Positions 18,642 to 28,853 are shown, counted from the stretch's first letter. The stretch: DNA of 64,000 nt from Allomesorhizobium camelthorni (GCF_011045125.1 NZ_JAAKZF010000020.1:1-64000); one strand, 5' to 3'. The notes: generated by a model from the sequence alone, not told the origin. Numbers and translations: made by a program.

Positions 18642-20471
18642 TCATTCCGCCGTCGCCGGTTTGCCAAGCACGATCGCGGCCTCTTCGTTGAGCGCCTGGC
18701 CCGGCCGCTTGGGCTGCGTCAGCGGCGTCGGTACCGGCATGTTGCCTTTCATCAGGCCGCGGCCCGCCTTGATGCCGCCGGCAACCTGCAATTCCAGCCG
18801 CTCGGCGTCGCGGCGGCGCACATCCGCTATCACCTCGGCCGCCTCTTCCTCCTCCGCGCCGAGGTGCCGGAGCGTGCTTTCGCCGAACAAGAGCGCCGAT
18901 TCGAAGGTCTCGCGCATCTGGTAATCGACGCCGGCGCTGATCAGCGCGATGGCATTGCCCCGGTCATAGGCACGCGCCAGCACCGGCACCAGGGGAAACT
19001 CCGCCTTCATCTGTTCGGCGATCCTGACAGCAACCTCGGCCTTGTCGACACAGATCAGCACCGCGCGGGCCCGGCCGGCCCCGGCCGCGCGCAAGATGTC
19101 GAGCCTGGTGCCGTCGCCATAATAGACCTTGAAGCCGAAATCGGCGGCGGCCTGGATCATCTCCACGTCATTGTCGATGATCGACACGTCGATGCCGCGC
19201 AAAAGCAGCGGCTGACTGGCGATCTGGCCGAACCGGCCGAACCCGATGACCAGCACGCTCCCCGTCAGCCCGTCGGCGATGTCGACGCCTTCCAGCGTCT
19301 GCTCGTCCGCCGGCGTGATCCGGCGCAGCACGACGATGGCCAGCGGCGTCAGCACCATCGAGATGATGATGATGGCGGTCAGCATGGCATTGGCTTCGCC
19401 GTCGATGATGCCGACCGCCAGCGCCGACGAGTAGAGCACGAAGGCGAATTCGCCGCCCTGCGCCATCACCACCGCGCGTTCGAGCGCTTCGCGATGGCTC
19501 GAATTCAGAAACCGCGCCACGAGGTAGATGCCGAGCCCCTTCATGACCATGTAGGCCACGACATAGACGGCGACCGTCTGCCAGTTGGCCCAGACTACCG
19601 TCAAATCGAGCGACATGCCGACCGCAAGAAAGAACAGCCCCAAAAGGACGCCGCGAAACGGCTCGATATCGGCCTCGAGCTGATGGCGGAAGGTCGACTC
19701 CGAAAGCAGCACGCCGGCGAGGAAAGCGCCCATCGCCATCGACAGGCCGCCGAGTTCCATGGCCAGCGCCGAACCGAGCACGACGAGCAGGGCCGCTGCG
19801 GTCATGACCTCGCGGGCGCGCGATTCGGCCAGTATGCGAAACAGCGGGTTGAGCAAATAGCGCCCCGCCAGCACCAGTCCGGCGATCGACGCCAGCCCGA
19901 TGCCGACGTCGATCAGGCGCTCGGCCCAGCTCATATCGGCCCCGCCGGGCGCCAGGAATGCCACCAGCGCCAGCAGCGGAACAATGGCGAGATCCTCGAG
20001 CAACAGGATCGAGATCATGCGCTGGCCTTTGGGCGTGGCGATATCGCCGCGCTCTTCCAGCAACTGCATGACGATCGCAGTCGATGTCAGCACGAAGCCC
20101 GCGGCCGCGACGAAGGAAACCGCGACGGGAAAGCCGGTGGCCAGCCCGATGCATGTCAACAGCAGCGCGCAAACGCCCACCTGGAGCATGCCGAGCCCGA
20201 AAATCTCGCGGCGCATGCCCCAAAGCCGTGAAGGTTCCATTTCGAGGCCGATGATGAAGAGGAACATCACCACGCCCAGTTCCGCGACGTGCAATATTGC
20301 TTCGGGATCGGAGAAAAGGCCGAGCCCGAACGGCCCGATGACCAGCCCGGCCGCCAGGTAGCCGAGGATCGAGCCCAGTCCAAGACGCTTAAAGATCGGG
20401 ACTGCGACGACGCCCGCCGCAAGCAATGCCACAACGTGGACGAGATCGCTGCCTGCCGCCTCTGCCGCCAT
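18642..20471 (-). CDS. Monovalent cation:proton antiporter-2 (CPA2/Kef type)
   Basis: A 609-aa protein. The N-terminal ~385 residues form 12-13 membrane helices of the Na+/H+ exchanger fold (GYLAAGLVIGPFGLG, FLFIIGLEMEPSRLW, GAFLAGVLLSES). Residues ~410-530 form a TrkA-N/RCK nucleotide-binding domain (VLVIGFGRFGQIASQ, then VYYGDGTRLDILRAAGA). A hydrophilic tail ends near KRPGQALNEEAA. This is the KefB/KefC architecture: K+ efflux gated by nucleotide or glutathione adducts. No KefF/KefG-type ancillary gene is nearby. DUF924 follows directly. Confidence 0.92.
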   Translation of the reverse strand: MAAEAAGSDLVHVVALLAAGVVAVPIFKRLGLGSILGYLAAGLVIGPFGLGLFSDPEAILHVAELGVVMFLFIIGLEMEPSRLWGMRREIFGLGMLQVGVCALLLTCIGLATGFPVAVSFVAAAGFVLTSTAIVMQLLEERGDIATPKGQRMISILLLEDLAIVPLLALVAFLAPGGADMSWAERLIDVGIGLASIAGLVLAGRYLLNPLFRILAESRAREVMTAAALLVVLGSALAMELGGLSMAMGAFLAGVLLSESTFRHQLEADIEPFRGVLLGLFFLAVGMSLDLTVVWANWQTVAVYVVAYMVMKGLGIYLVARFLNSSHREALERAVVMAQGGEFAFVLYSSALAVGIIDGEANAMLTAIIIISMVLTPLAIVVLRRITPADEQTLEGVDIADGLTGSVLVIGFGRFGQIASQPLLLRGIDVSIIDNDVEMIQAAADFGFKVYYGDGTRLDILRAAGAGRARAVLICVDKAEVAVRIAEQMKAEFPLVPVLARAYDRGNAIALISAGVDYQMRETFESALLFGESTLRHLGAEEEEAAEVIADVRRRDAERLELQVAGGIKAGRGLMKGNMPVPTPLTQPKRPGQALNEEAAIVLGKPATAE

Positions 20472-20644
20472 GCCTGGTTCCTTGTCGAATGCCCGGTTCC
20501 ATTCGCCTTTATCGCAGGCGAGCGGGAATGTCTTCGACAGGATATGGATTCGGGATTGGACGTGACAGCGTTAAATGCGCTTGCGCGACCCGCCCGCAGG
20601 TTCCGCAAGTTTTCGGCAATTGCCGCCGGCGCTTTGAGACCAGC

Positions 20645-21202
20645 CTATTCGGCGGCGATGGAGCCCACCGCGGTCGCGTCGACGCGCTTCAAGCTCATGC
20701 CTATCACCGGCACCAGTTCCTTTTCGACGCGGACCGAGACGGTGACGTTCATGGTGTTGTTGTTGGAAACGCGGGCCTGCATCACGCCCTTGAGCTGATT
20801 GCGGTTGATAGCGAGCACGACCTTGCCGCCGTCGACGACATTGCCCGAAACGATGTCGAGACCCTTGCCCTCAGCGCCGTCCAGGAAGGTGCCTTTGTAG
20901 CCCTTCGCGCCGCCCTTATGTTCGATGGTGGCGGACATCTTCTGGGTGAAGACGCCGACCCTGCACGAGCCATCGAGCGTCATGCCGAGTTTCGTGGCGG
21001 GCGTGGAGCCATTGAAGGTGCAGTTGAATTTGGTGCCCTTGTATTTGCCGGCGACGATTTCACCGGGTCCGCTCCAGTCGCCTTCGACACTTTGAAAGAA
21101 TTTGCGGTCGCGCTCTGCTCCTTGGGCGGAGCCTGCGAGGCCGGCTGTCACGGCGGAGGCGGCAATAACGGGCAGGATGGCGGACAGGATTACGCGTTTC
21201 AT
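20645..21202 (-). CDS. Conserved secreted hypothetical protein
   Basis: A 185-aa protein starting MKRVILSAILPV, with a signal peptide ending near SAQGAE. The mature part is beta-rich with many Gly/Thr/Lys (SVEGDWSGPGEIVAGKYKG, LDGSCRVGVFTQKM) and resembles small periplasmic proteins common in rhizobia; no domain with a known role was recognised. Two cysteines (NCTF and SCRV) could form a disulfide. Eighteen upstream codons are open, but MKRV gives a canonical signal peptide. The downstream antiporter gene lies 173 bp away on the same strand. Confidence 0.7.
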   Translation of the reverse strand: MKRVILSAILPVIAASAVTAGLAGSAQGAERDRKFFQSVEGDWSGPGEIVAGKYKGTKFNCTFNGSTPATKLGMTLDGSCRVGVFTQKMSATIEHKGGAKGYKGTFLDGAEGKGLDIVSGNVVDGGKVVLAINRNQLKGVMQARVSNNNTMNVTVSVRVEKELVPVIGMSLKRVDATAVGSIAAE

Positions 21203-21313
21203 CAAGGGACACCCTGCGACAGGAACTGGAAAATCGGTGGCTCCGAACATGAACAAGATTGGTTAATGCTTCGTCACTTGGCCTGCTTTCCGCCCCGGCA
21301 TTTCTTCACCGCG

Positions 21314-22390
21314 TCAGCTCTCCGGCGGCGGAGTGCCTGCCTGCTTTTTGGACGCGAATGAGGTCAATGCCGAGAGGAAATCGCCGATGCCGGGCCGCTT
21401 CACGGCAGTGAAGGGCAGGGGCCTCGCGGCCCCCATGGCCGCGATGCCGATGCGGGCCGTCATCATGCCGTTGACCACGCCTTCGCCAAGCTTTGCCGAA
21501 AGGCGGGCGGCCAGCCCCTGGCCGACGATCTGGTGAACGAAATCGTCGCCGGCGGCTATCGCCCCGGTTACCGCCAGATGCGCAAGCACGCTGCGCGCCA
21601 GCCGGAAGAAACCGAGCGTTCCCGGCCTGCCGCCGTAAAGCTCGGACAGCCGCCGGATCAGCCTGCCGGATTCGAACACGACATAGGCGATGTCGACCAG
21701 CGCGCGCGGGCTGACCGCGGTGACCAGCGAGACACGCTTGGCCGCGTCGAGGATCATGATCTTCGCACGCGCATCGAGCGGAGCCAGTATTTCCGTTTCG
21801 GCGAGGCGCACCAGATTCGCGCCATCGATGATCTCGCCGCGCAATTCGGCAAGCGCCCTGCGTCCGGCCGCCGTGTCGGGCTTGGCGGCGACCAGCGCCG
21901 ACAGATCGTCGACCACCGCGCGGGCAGCCTTGGCATCGTCCCGTACAATCGCATCCAGCGCTCGAGCACGCAGCTTCTCCACCGACGCGAGCCGCGACAG
22001 GGCCAGCATTTCGCGGATCAGGATGATCAGCAGCGCGACTGCCGCGATCACCGCCATGCCGGCCGCCAGCCAGCCCAGCCATTCGGCGCGCTGGAAAAGC
22101 TCGCGTATGAGCTGATCCGTCCACAGGCCGACGGCGAGCGAGACCAGTATGCCAAAGGCCCCCAGGAAGATCGCAGCCAGCCGGGAACGCCGTTTCGGCG
22201 GAGAGGCGGGCGGCGGCACGCTTTCGGCGATATCCGGCTCGGCAAAGACGTCGATTTCGGCCGGCGTGACGATGGCCGTTTCCGGCCTGATCGCGCGCGG
22301 CTTGCGCGGTGCGTCCGTAGCCGGCCGCTCATCTCTGGTGGCAGGCTCCGGTTCGATGCGGAACGCAGCCGGTTTGCGGGGCGGCGTCAT
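21314..22390 (-). CDS. ycjF: YcjF / TIGR01620 family inner-membrane protein
   Basis: A 358-aa protein with a basic, Pro-rich cytoplasmic N terminus (residues 1-68). Two membrane helices follow (~70-90 and ~103-126, LGWLAAGMAVIAAVALLIIL). The large soluble domain contains the DUF697-like block ARSVLAHLAVTGAIAAGDD and GIAAMGAARPLPF. Its ATG overlaps the ycjX stop by 4 bp, so the pair is translationally coupled as in E. coli and other proteobacteria, where ycjXF is a stress-induced (phage-shock-associated) pair. The biochemical role is not established. Confidence 0.9.
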   Translation of the reverse strand: MTPPRKPAAFRIEPEPATRDERPATDAPRKPRAIRPETAIVTPAEIDVFAEPDIAESVPPPASPPKRRSRLAAIFLGAFGILVSLAVGLWTDQLIRELFQRAEWLGWLAAGMAVIAAVALLIILIREMLALSRLASVEKLRARALDAIVRDDAKAARAVVDDLSALVAAKPDTAAGRRALAELRGEIIDGANLVRLAETEILAPLDARAKIMILDAAKRVSLVTAVSPRALVDIAYVVFESGRLIRRLSELYGGRPGTLGFFRLARSVLAHLAVTGAIAAGDDFVHQIVGQGLAARLSAKLGEGVVNGMMTARIGIAAMGAARPLPFTAVKRPGIGDFLSALTSFASKKQAGTPPPES

Positions 22391-23850
22391 GCCAGATGAT
22401 CTCCAATCAGGAACTGCAGCGCGCGGTCCAGCCTTATATGAGGCAGCGACAGGGTCACGCCCTCGGCCGTTCTTTCGAGTTTTGGCGGACGGAAGCGCAC
22501 GATGCGTAACGCCTCTTCCTGCGTTTTTCCGTCGCTCTGTTCAAAAACCATGTCAACTTTTGCCGGCAAGTCGCCGGGAAAGATGGCGGTTTCGGTTTCG
22601 CCGTCAAATGTCTCGTCGCCGATCCGCTCGCCCTTGAGCGGCGTTCCGATGATCACAGGCAGCGTATCGCGTCCGTGCTTGACGCTGCCCTCGCAGGTGG
22701 CGCGGATGGCCGCCATGGCCAGCACATCGACCGTCGCGCCCGAAAAATTCGCGCGCTTCACGGCCCGGTCCGCGAGCCGCCGGACGATGGCCTGCAATCG
22801 GTCGTGGCTCTCGTGATGCAGATGGTCGGCCTTGGTCGCCGCCACCAGGATGCGGTCGATGCGCCGCGAGAACCAGTCGGTCAAGAAACTGCCGCGTCCC
22901 GGCCGGAAGCAGGCCAGGATCTCGGTCAGCGCGCGTTCCAGATCGGCCATCGCACCCGGTCCGGCATTCAGCGCCTGCATGGCGTCGATCAGCACGATCT
23001 GCCGGTCGAGCCGCGCTATGTGCTCGCGAAAGAACGGTTTGACGACATAGGTCTTGTAGGCCTCGTAGCGGCGCTCCATCATCGCGTGCAGCGAACCGCT
23101 CCGAGCGCGCTTGTCGCCAAGACCGGGGAGGGGTGCGAAGGTCAGCGCCGGCGAGCCGTCGAGATCGCCCGGCATCAGGAAGCGTCCCGGCGGCAGGGTC
23201 GACAGCGCCCTTTCGTCGAGCTTGCAGGTCCTGAGATAGGCGGTAAAGCTCTCGGCAAGGCCGCGCGCCAGCATCTCGTCGGCATCGGCCCCGGGATCGA
23301 CGGTCGCCGACAGTCTGCGCCAGGCGTCGGAAAGCTCGGCGCGCACCGGCAACTCAGTCAGTTCAAACGCCTCACGCGAAAACTCGGCATAGCTCTTTCC
23401 CAGCAGCGGCAGATCGAGCAGCCATTCGCCGGGATAATCGACAATGTCGACCGACAGCCGGCCGCGCGAGAACATCCGGCCCCAGCCGGACGCCGATTCG
23501 TATTCGATCGTCAGCCGCAGTTCGGAGATGGCGCGCGTCGATTCCGGCCAGCCCCGCGCCTTCACCAGCGCATCTATATGATCCTCGTACTGGAAGCGTG
23601 GCACCGCGTCGTCTGGCTGCTCCTCAAGGAAGGCGCGGGCGATGCGGCCGGATTTCTGCGCCTCGAACAGCGGAAGCCGGCCGCCATGGACGAGATTGTG
23701 GACGAAGGCCGAGATGAACACCGTCTTGCCGGCGCGGGAAAGCCCAGTCACACCGACCCGGAGCGACGGTGCGAAAAGCCCGCTTGCCCGCCCTGAAAGC
23801 GTATCGAGCGCAATCCGCGCCTCGTCGGTGAAACTGGTCAGAGACGCCAA
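22387..23850 (-). CDS. ycjX: YcjX family P-loop GTPase-like protein
   Basis: A 487-aa protein. Walker A is GLSRAGKT (residues 36-43), in the context LRVGVTGLSRAGKTVFISAF characteristic of YcjX (DUF463). Other family blocks are VDIVDYPGEWLLDLPLLGKS (a switch-like DxxG region), PGRFLMPGDLDGSPALTF and VAATKADHLHHESHDRL (NKxD-like TKAD base recognition). It is the first gene of the ycjX-ycjF pair. The family is linked to envelope or sigma-32 stress in E. coli; the role in rhizobia is not established. Confidence 0.92.
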   Translation of the reverse strand: MASLTSFTDEARIALDTLSGRASGLFAPSLRVGVTGLSRAGKTVFISAFVHNLVHGGRLPLFEAQKSGRIARAFLEEQPDDAVPRFQYEDHIDALVKARGWPESTRAISELRLTIEYESASGWGRMFSRGRLSVDIVDYPGEWLLDLPLLGKSYAEFSREAFELTELPVRAELSDAWRRLSATVDPGADADEMLARGLAESFTAYLRTCKLDERALSTLPPGRFLMPGDLDGSPALTFAPLPGLGDKRARSGSLHAMMERRYEAYKTYVVKPFFREHIARLDRQIVLIDAMQALNAGPGAMADLERALTEILACFRPGRGSFLTDWFSRRIDRILVAATKADHLHHESHDRLQAIVRRLADRAVKRANFSGATVDVLAMAAIRATCEGSVKHGRDTLPVIIGTPLKGERIGDETFDGETETAIFPGDLPAKVDMVFEQSDGKTQEEALRIVRFRPPKLERTAEGVTLSLPHIRLDRALQFLIGDHLA

Positions 23851-23923
23851 GCGAATTCCCCGGACTGCCGATCACCGCCATATAGGCCACGGGGCTGGCT
23901 TTTGAAATGGCGCGCGCGCTAGT

Positions 23924-24478
23924 TCAAAGGTCGGCGGGCGTCAGAAAATTTTCCAGATAGCCGCGGCCGGGCGCGGCGTCGGCGAGGCTGCCCTCGAAGC
24001 GGATGACCGCCACGCCCGATGTCGGAAAGCCGGAATTCAGCGTCGCACGCGCGTTGTCGTCACCGCTGCCGGAGACGGCCATGGCCAGATCCTCCATCAT
24101 CGGATTGTGACCAATGACCAGCAACGAACCCGCTGCGCCATGGCCCTGAATGATCGAAAGGTAACCGGTGGCATCCTCGGAATAGAGCGCGTCCGAGAAC
24201 AGGACACGGCCGGTGTCGGCGTTGCCGGCTATCCCCTCCAGCGTCTCGCGGGCCCGCGTGGCGTTAGAGCACAGGGTAAGATCGGGAACGTAGCCGCGGG
24301 CGCGCATGGCGACGCCCATGGCCTCCGCATCGGCAATGCCGGATGCGTCGAGCGGCCGGTCGAAATCGCGCATTCCGGGCGCGGCCCAGCCTGCCTTGGC
24401 ATGTCTCAGGAGAAAAAGCCTGCTGGCCAAGACGCCTCCATTTTTTGCCGCAATTGGCCGCGGATCGGCGAATGCCAT
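23924..24478 (-). CDS. SixA-type histidine phosphatase family protein
   Basis: A 184-aa phosphoglycerate-mutase-like phosphatase. The catalytic motif is LLRHAKAGW (Arg25, His26), with the partner motifs CSNATRARET and the second histidine in VIGHNPMME, the RHA/RHG family pattern. Closest in size and motif to SixA, which in E. coli removes phosphate from Hpt-type histidines. A TTG sixteen codons downstream (LASRLFLLRHAK) would give a shorter N terminus, closer to usual SixA. It stands alone, divergent from dksA. Confidence 0.87.
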   Translation of the reverse strand: MAFADPRPIAAKNGGVLASRLFLLRHAKAGWAAPGMRDFDRPLDASGIADAEAMGVAMRARGYVPDLTLCSNATRARETLEGIAGNADTGRVLFSDALYSEDATGYLSIIQGHGAAGSLLVIGHNPMMEDLAMAVSGSGDDNARATLNSGFPTSGVAVIRFEGSLADAAPGRGYLENFLTPADL

Positions 24479-24656
24479 GCCGGTTTAGCGGCGCCCGCCC
24501 TTTCGCGCAACACGCCGGACGGCCATGCCGGCCGCGGTATGGAAGGGCGCGAAGCCGGACTTTAACTGCCACTAACAATTGCGTGACCTTCTTTACGAAT
24601 GATCTTGTGCGGTTTCGGGTCGGCGAATATATAGGCCCGAAAAAAGGGGTACTGGG

Positions 24657-25082
24657 ATGAGTCGAATGAACGCTCTCGCTGATGCCGATTACGTTCCCTC
24701 CGAAGACGAGCCGTTCATGAACGAACGGCAGAAATCCTATTTTCGCGCCAAGCTCGTCACCTGGAAGAACGATATTTTGCGCGAAGCGCGCGAAACGCTG
24801 GAAATCCTGCAGCAGGAAAACGCCAATCATCCGGACCTCGCCGACCGCGCCTCATCCGAGACAGACCGCGCCATCGAACTGCGCGCCCGCGACCGCCAGC
24901 GCAAGCTGATCGCCAAGATCGATTCGGCGCTGCAGCGGATCGACGAGGGAACCTACGGCTTTTGCGAGGAAACCGGCGAGCCGATCGCGCTCAAGCGGCT
25001 CGACGCCCGTCCGATCGCCACGCTCTCCATCGAGGCTCAGGAGCGCCACGAGCGGCGCGAAAAAGTCTATCGCGACGATTGA
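24657..25082 (+). CDS. dksA: RNA polymerase-binding transcription factor DksA
   Basis: A 141-aa DksA/TraR family protein that binds the RNA polymerase secondary channel and acts with ppGpp. The coiled-coil with acidic tip is at residues ~30-105 (LADRASSETDRAIELRARDR contains the DxxDxA-like tip DRASSETD). The C-terminal globular part reads YGFCEETGEPI ... LDARPIATLSIEAQERHE. Of the four zinc-finger cysteines of E. coli DksA only the first remains (FCEETG; the others are Thr, Ser and Ala), as seen in other alphaproteobacterial DksA proteins. ATG at 24666 is an alternative start. A hairpin follows the gene. Confidence 0.92.
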   Translation: MSRMNALADADYVPSEDEPFMNERQKSYFRAKLVTWKNDILREARETLEILQQENANHPDLADRASSETDRAIELRARDRQRKLIAKIDSALQRIDEGTYGFCEETGEPIALKRLDARPIATLSIEAQERHERREKVYRDD

Positions 25083-25131
25083 ACGAGCGAATTAGCGAAT
25101 AGTGAGTAGCGAATAGGGAAGTTCGCTTGCG

Positions 25132-25158
25132 ATGGCCGGTTCTCCGGCCATTTTCATT
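25132..25158 (+). terminator. Terminator hairpin after dksA
   Basis: ATGGCCGG and CCGGCCAT form an 8-bp perfect stem around TTCT, followed by TTTCATTT. It is nested in a longer imperfect inverted repeat (AGCGAAtaGGGAA at 25108 with TTCCCtcTTCGCT ending 25170), and the short direct repeat AGCGAATAG/AGTAGCGAATAG precedes it. It also faces the end of the convergent fliO-like gene. Confidence 0.7.
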
Positions 25159-25168
25159 TCCCTCTTCG

Positions 25169-25930
25169 CTACCTCTTGTGGCTCGAAAGCTCGCCCAGGA
25201 GCTTGGTCATCTCGTCGTCCAGCGATGGAACCGGCGGCCTTGCGGAGTTCGGGGCTGGCTTTTCGTCGAGCGAGACTTCGAGTTCCTTGAGAAGCGCGTC
25301 GTCCAGATCCTCTTGTTCCCTCACGGGCTTGAAGGACGATGGCTGCTGCGGTCGCGGAGCCGGCGTATAGCGATGCTCCTGCGGCAAGGGCGCGGCGGTT
25401 GCTGCCGGCGGCATTTTCGGCGGCTCCGGTTTTGAAACGGGCTGCGGCGTCGCCGCGGGTTCGGCTACACTCCGGCCGATCGGCTGCGCTGCGGGCCGTT
25501 CCGGCGCCCGTGGCGGGGGCGGGGTAATGGGCCGGGCGGGCGGCTGCTCGACAGGGCGCGGCCTCGGTAATTGCTGCGGCTGCGCGACCGCTTCCCGGCT
25601 GCTGTCGCCGGTCAGGGCAGGGCGGCGCTGCTGGGTAAGCCTGATGTCGCGCTCAACCACCACATCGGTCGGGCCGCCGATCAGGAGCAGGTGCTCGATG
25701 TCGTCGCGGCGCACCAGCACCAGCCGCCTGTGGCTGTCCACCGCGGTTGCATCCATCACCGCCAGGCGGGTCTTGCGGTTGCGGCCGCCGGCGACAAAGG
25801 TGCCGAAGGTGAGGCTGCGGACGAGCTTGATGATGACCAGCACGATGAGCAGGAGGAGGAGCGCCGCAAATGTCCAGAGGATCGCCTGGGTGTATCCGGG
25901 GCCTGCCAGCCCGTCCAACCATTGCTGCAT
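25169..25930 (-). CDS. FliO-like membrane protein (orphan)
   Basis: A 253-aa protein. A short periplasmic N terminus and one membrane helix (residues ~16-36, AILWTFAALLLLLIVLVIIK) are followed by a FliO-type domain (RLVLVRRDDIEHLLLIGGPTDVVVE, residues ~68-92) and a ~150-residue Pro-rich linker ending in a Lys/Glu-rich tail. FliO normally helps assemble the flagellar export gate. Here it stands alone between dksA and cckA with no flagellar genes, and the Pro-rich tail is much longer than in classical FliO, so a flagellar role is only one possibility. Confidence 0.75.
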   Translation of the reverse strand: MQQWLDGLAGPGYTQAILWTFAALLLLLIVLVIIKLVRSLTFGTFVAGGRNRKTRLAVMDATAVDSHRRLVLVRRDDIEHLLLIGGPTDVVVERDIRLTQQRRPALTGDSSREAVAQPQQLPRPRPVEQPPARPITPPPPRAPERPAAQPIGRSVAEPAATPQPVSKPEPPKMPPAATAAPLPQEHRYTPAPRPQQPSSFKPVREQEDLDDALLKELEVSLDEKPAPNSARPPVPSLDDEMTKLLGELSSHKR

Positions 25931-26217
25931 CGTTTTCCCCGTGTCGTTCTACCGCCGCCCGAGCGACACTAGACCGTTGCAGCCGCCGTCTGCAAGGTTC
26001 GTTTCACGGTTCGTGACGCGCTGAAATACGCTATCTCGCTCAAGGCCAGGCAAGGCCGGTTTTTCCCGGCGCATTTTCAGGCTAGAGCTATGCGCGTCGG
26101 GGAGAATGTGATTCAAGCGGTCTGCGCGTTGCGCAGAGTAGCAGAGCAAGATTGCAGCGTCCTTTGCGCGTCCAAGACGCGCGGTGCTGCAGTACCGGGG
26201 AAACAGGCAGGGGGCCT

Positions 26218-28827
26218 ATGGCCAAGGACACACGCGGCGATTTTTATCCGGTGCCTATCGTCGATCAGAACACGCGCCCCGGCGCGATAGCGCGGCTCAT
26301 CATCTTCATTATCGTCCTGACGGGCGCTGCGATCGTTTTCGGCCTTTTCCGCGAAAGTCTCGGCGATCCGTTCCTGCTCGGCATGCTCGGCGTGCTCGCG
26401 ATGATCGGCGTCGGCTATCTCTTCGCCACCGCGATCGGCTTCATCCAGATCGCGCCGCGCTCGACCACCGACGAGCTGTCCAAGGCCTTCGTCGATTCGA
26501 TGTCGCAGGGCCTGCTGGTCACAGACACCAAGGGCAGGGTCATCTATGCCAACCGCGCCTATGCCGACATGACCGGGGCCACCGCCGCGGCCGATCTGAA
26601 GACGGTCGAGAGCCTGCTTTCGGATGTCCAGGAGGCTTCGCCGACGATCTACCGGCTGGCGTCCGGCCTGCGCGACGGCCAGGCCGGCGATGGCGAGTTC
26701 CGTCTCCCCCAGGCCATCCGGCCGGGTTCGGAGCCCGGCGCGCGCTGGTACAGGGCGCGGGCGCGCACCTTCAAGGTTCCCGGCCAGCGCCTGCCGCTGT
26801 TTGCCTGGCAACTCGCCGATATTTCGAAGGAGCGCGCCGAGCAGGAGCGGTTCTTCCTCGACCTGCAGCAGGCGATCGACCATCTCGACCATGCGCCCGC
26901 CGGTTTCTTCTCGGCCGACCAGGACGGCCGCGTCACCTACATCAACGCCACGCTGGCGGAGTGGCTGGGCATCGACCTCGCCAGCTTCACGCCTGGCGCG
27001 ACAACTCTGCAGGAAATCGTCGCCGGCGACGGCATGGCGCTCATCCGCTCGGTCAAGGCCGATCCCGGCACGACCCGCAACGCCGTCATCGATCTCGATC
27101 TTGCGACCGCCGCCGGCGAAGTCCTGCCGGTGCGCTTCATGCACCGCGTTTCGGCGAGCCGCGAGGGACTGAACGGGCCGACTCGCACGATCGTGCTCAA
27201 CCGCACCCAGGGCGAGGATTCTTCCGCCGATCTCAGGGCTTCGGAGGTTCGGTTCACGCGCTTCTTCAACTCCACGCCGATGGCGATAGCCGGCGTTGAT
27301 TCGTCCGGCCGCATCGTGCGCACCAATGCGCCGTTCCTGTCGCTCTTCTCCAGCGTCGTCGACCGTGATGCGGTCGACCGCCGCGTGCGCCTCGACACGG
27401 TTATCCACGAGCGCGACCGCGCCGGCATTGCCGCGGCCCTCGAAAAGGCCCGGCAGCGCCAGGCCGATATCGCGCCGATCGACACCTTGCTGCCCAACAA
27501 TGAGGAGCGTCATATCCGCTTTTACGTCAATGCGGTGGCCGACGGCACAGGCGGCGAGGGCGCCGAGGAGGCCGCGATCGTCTATGCGGTCGAGACCACC
27601 GAGCAGAAGGCCATGGAAGGCCAGATGGCCCAGAGCCAGAAGATGCAGGCGGTCGGTCAGCTCGCCGGCGGCATCGCTCACGATTTCAACAATGTGCTCA
27701 CTGCCATCATCATGGCGTCGGATCTGCTTCTGACCAATCACCGGCCGTCGGACCCGTCCTTCCCCGACATCATGAACATCAAGCAGAACGCCAACCGCGC
27801 CGCCTCGCTGGTCAGGCAGCTTCTGGCGTTCTCGCGCAAGCAGACGCTGCGGCCGGAAGTCCTCAACCTCACGGACGTGCTCGCCGATCTCCGGATGCTT
27901 CTGGCGCGGCTTGTCGGCAACACCGTCAAGCTCAAGGTCGACCACGGCCGCGATCTCTGGCCGGTCAAGGTCGATATCGGCCAGTTCGAGCAGGTTGTGG
28001 TCAATCTCGCCGTCAATGCGCGCGACGCCATGCCGGACGGCGGCGAATTGACGGTGCGGACCATGAACGTCGCCGCAGCCGAGTGCCGGAAATTCGGCTA
28101 CCGCGAGCTCACTGCGGCCGACTACATTCTGGTCGAGGTCGAGGATACTGGCAGCGGCATCGCGCCTGACGTGCTCAAGAAGATTTTCGAGCCGTTCTTC
28201 ACCACCAAGGAAGTGGGCAAGGGCACCGGCCTCGGGCTTTCCATGGTCTACGGCATTATCAAGCAGACCGGCGGCTTCATCTTCTGCGATTCGGAAGTCG
28301 GCAAGGGCTCGGTGTTCCGCATCTTCCTGCCGCGCCATGTGCCGGGCGCCAAACCGGCCGTCGAGGACGAAGCCAAACCCACGGTCGAGGGCGACGCGAA
28401 AGCCGCCGAAGTCGCTGTCGCCGCAACCCGGCTTTCGGATGCCGCGCGCGACCTGTCGGGTTCGGCCACCGTGCTTCTGGTCGAGGACGAGGATGCGGTG
28501 CGCATGGGCGGCATGCGGGCGCTCACCTCCCGCGGCTACACCGTCCACGAGGCGTCGTCCGGCGTCGAGGCGCTGGAGGTCTATCATTCGCTCGGCGGAC
28601 AGGTCGACATCGTCGTGTCAGACGTGGTGATGCCGGAAATGGATGGGCCGACGCTGCTGGGCGAACTGCGCAAGATCCGGCCCGACATAAAGTTCATCTT
28701 CGTTTCCGGCTATGCGGAGGACGCATTCGCGAAAAACCTGCCGGCCGACGCCAAGTTCGGCTTCCTGCCGAAACCCTTCTCGCTGAAGCAGTTGGCGACG
28801 GTGGTTAAGGAAGTGCTTGAGAGCTGA
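26218..28827 (+). CDS. cckA: Cell-cycle hybrid histidine kinase CckA
   Basis: An 869-aa hybrid kinase starting [11 protein letters not shown]. Two membrane helices lie at ~29-46 and ~53-76, followed by PAS-like modules at ~87-200, ~220-330 and ~345-465. The HisKA motif [15 protein letters not shown] has phospho-acceptor His488. An HATPase domain carries [25 protein letters not shown] and [14 protein letters not shown]. The C-terminal receiver domain has Asp802 in [12 protein letters not shown]. In Caulobacter and rhizobia CckA phosphorylates ChpT and thereby controls CtrA; neither gene is in the window. The frame is open 22 codons upstream, but ATG 26218 follows GGCAGGGGGCCT and starts the conserved protein. 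Confidence 0.95.
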   Translation: MAKDTRGDFYPVPIVDQNTRPGAIARLIIFIIVLTGAAIVFGLFRESLGDPFLLGMLGVLAMIGVGYLFATAIGFIQIAPRSTTDELSKAFVDSMSQGLLVTDTKGRVIYANRAYADMTGATAAADLKTVESLLSDVQEASPTIYRLASGLRDGQAGDGEFRLPQAIRPGSEPGARWYRARARTFKVPGQRLPLFAWQLADISKERAEQERFFLDLQQAIDHLDHAPAGFFSADQDGRVTYINATLAEWLGIDLASFTPGATTLQEIVAGDGMALIRSVKADPGTTRNAVIDLDLATAAGEVLPVRFMHRVSASREGLNGPTRTIVLNRTQGEDSSADLRASEVRFTRFFNSTPMAIAGVDSSGRIVRTNAPFLSLFSSVVDRDAVDRRVRLDTVIHERDRAGIAAALEKARQRQADIAPIDTLLPNNEERHIRFYVNAVADGTGGEGAEEAAIVYAVETTEQKAMEGQMAQSQKMQAVGQLAGGIAHDFNNVLTAIIMASDLLLTNHRPSDPSFPDIMNIKQNANRAASLVRQLLAFSRKQTLRPEVLNLTDVLADLRMLLARLVGNTVKLKVDHGRDLWPVKVDIGQFEQVVVNLAVNARDAMPDGGELTVRTMNVAAAECRKFGYRELTAADYILVEVEDTGSGIAPDVLKKIFEPFFTTKEVGKGTGLGLSMVYGIIKQTGGFIFCDSEVGKGSVFRIFLPRHVPGAKPAVEDEAKPTVEGDAKAAEVAVAATRLSDAARDLSGSATVLLVEDEDAVRMGGMRALTSRGYTVHEASSGVEALEVYHSLGGQVDIVVSDVVMPEMDGPTLLGELRKIRPDIKFIFVSGYAEDAFAKNLPADAKFGFLPKPFSLKQLATVVKEVLES

Positions 28828-28853
28828 AGGGGCGGAAGGCGGCACGCTGCTGA

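Noticed and set aside
26113-28587. 824-aa minus-strand open frame over cckA
   Set aside because: A shadow of cckA in the antisense strand, rich in Arg/Asp/Gly, with no domain; cckA itself shows complete motifs.
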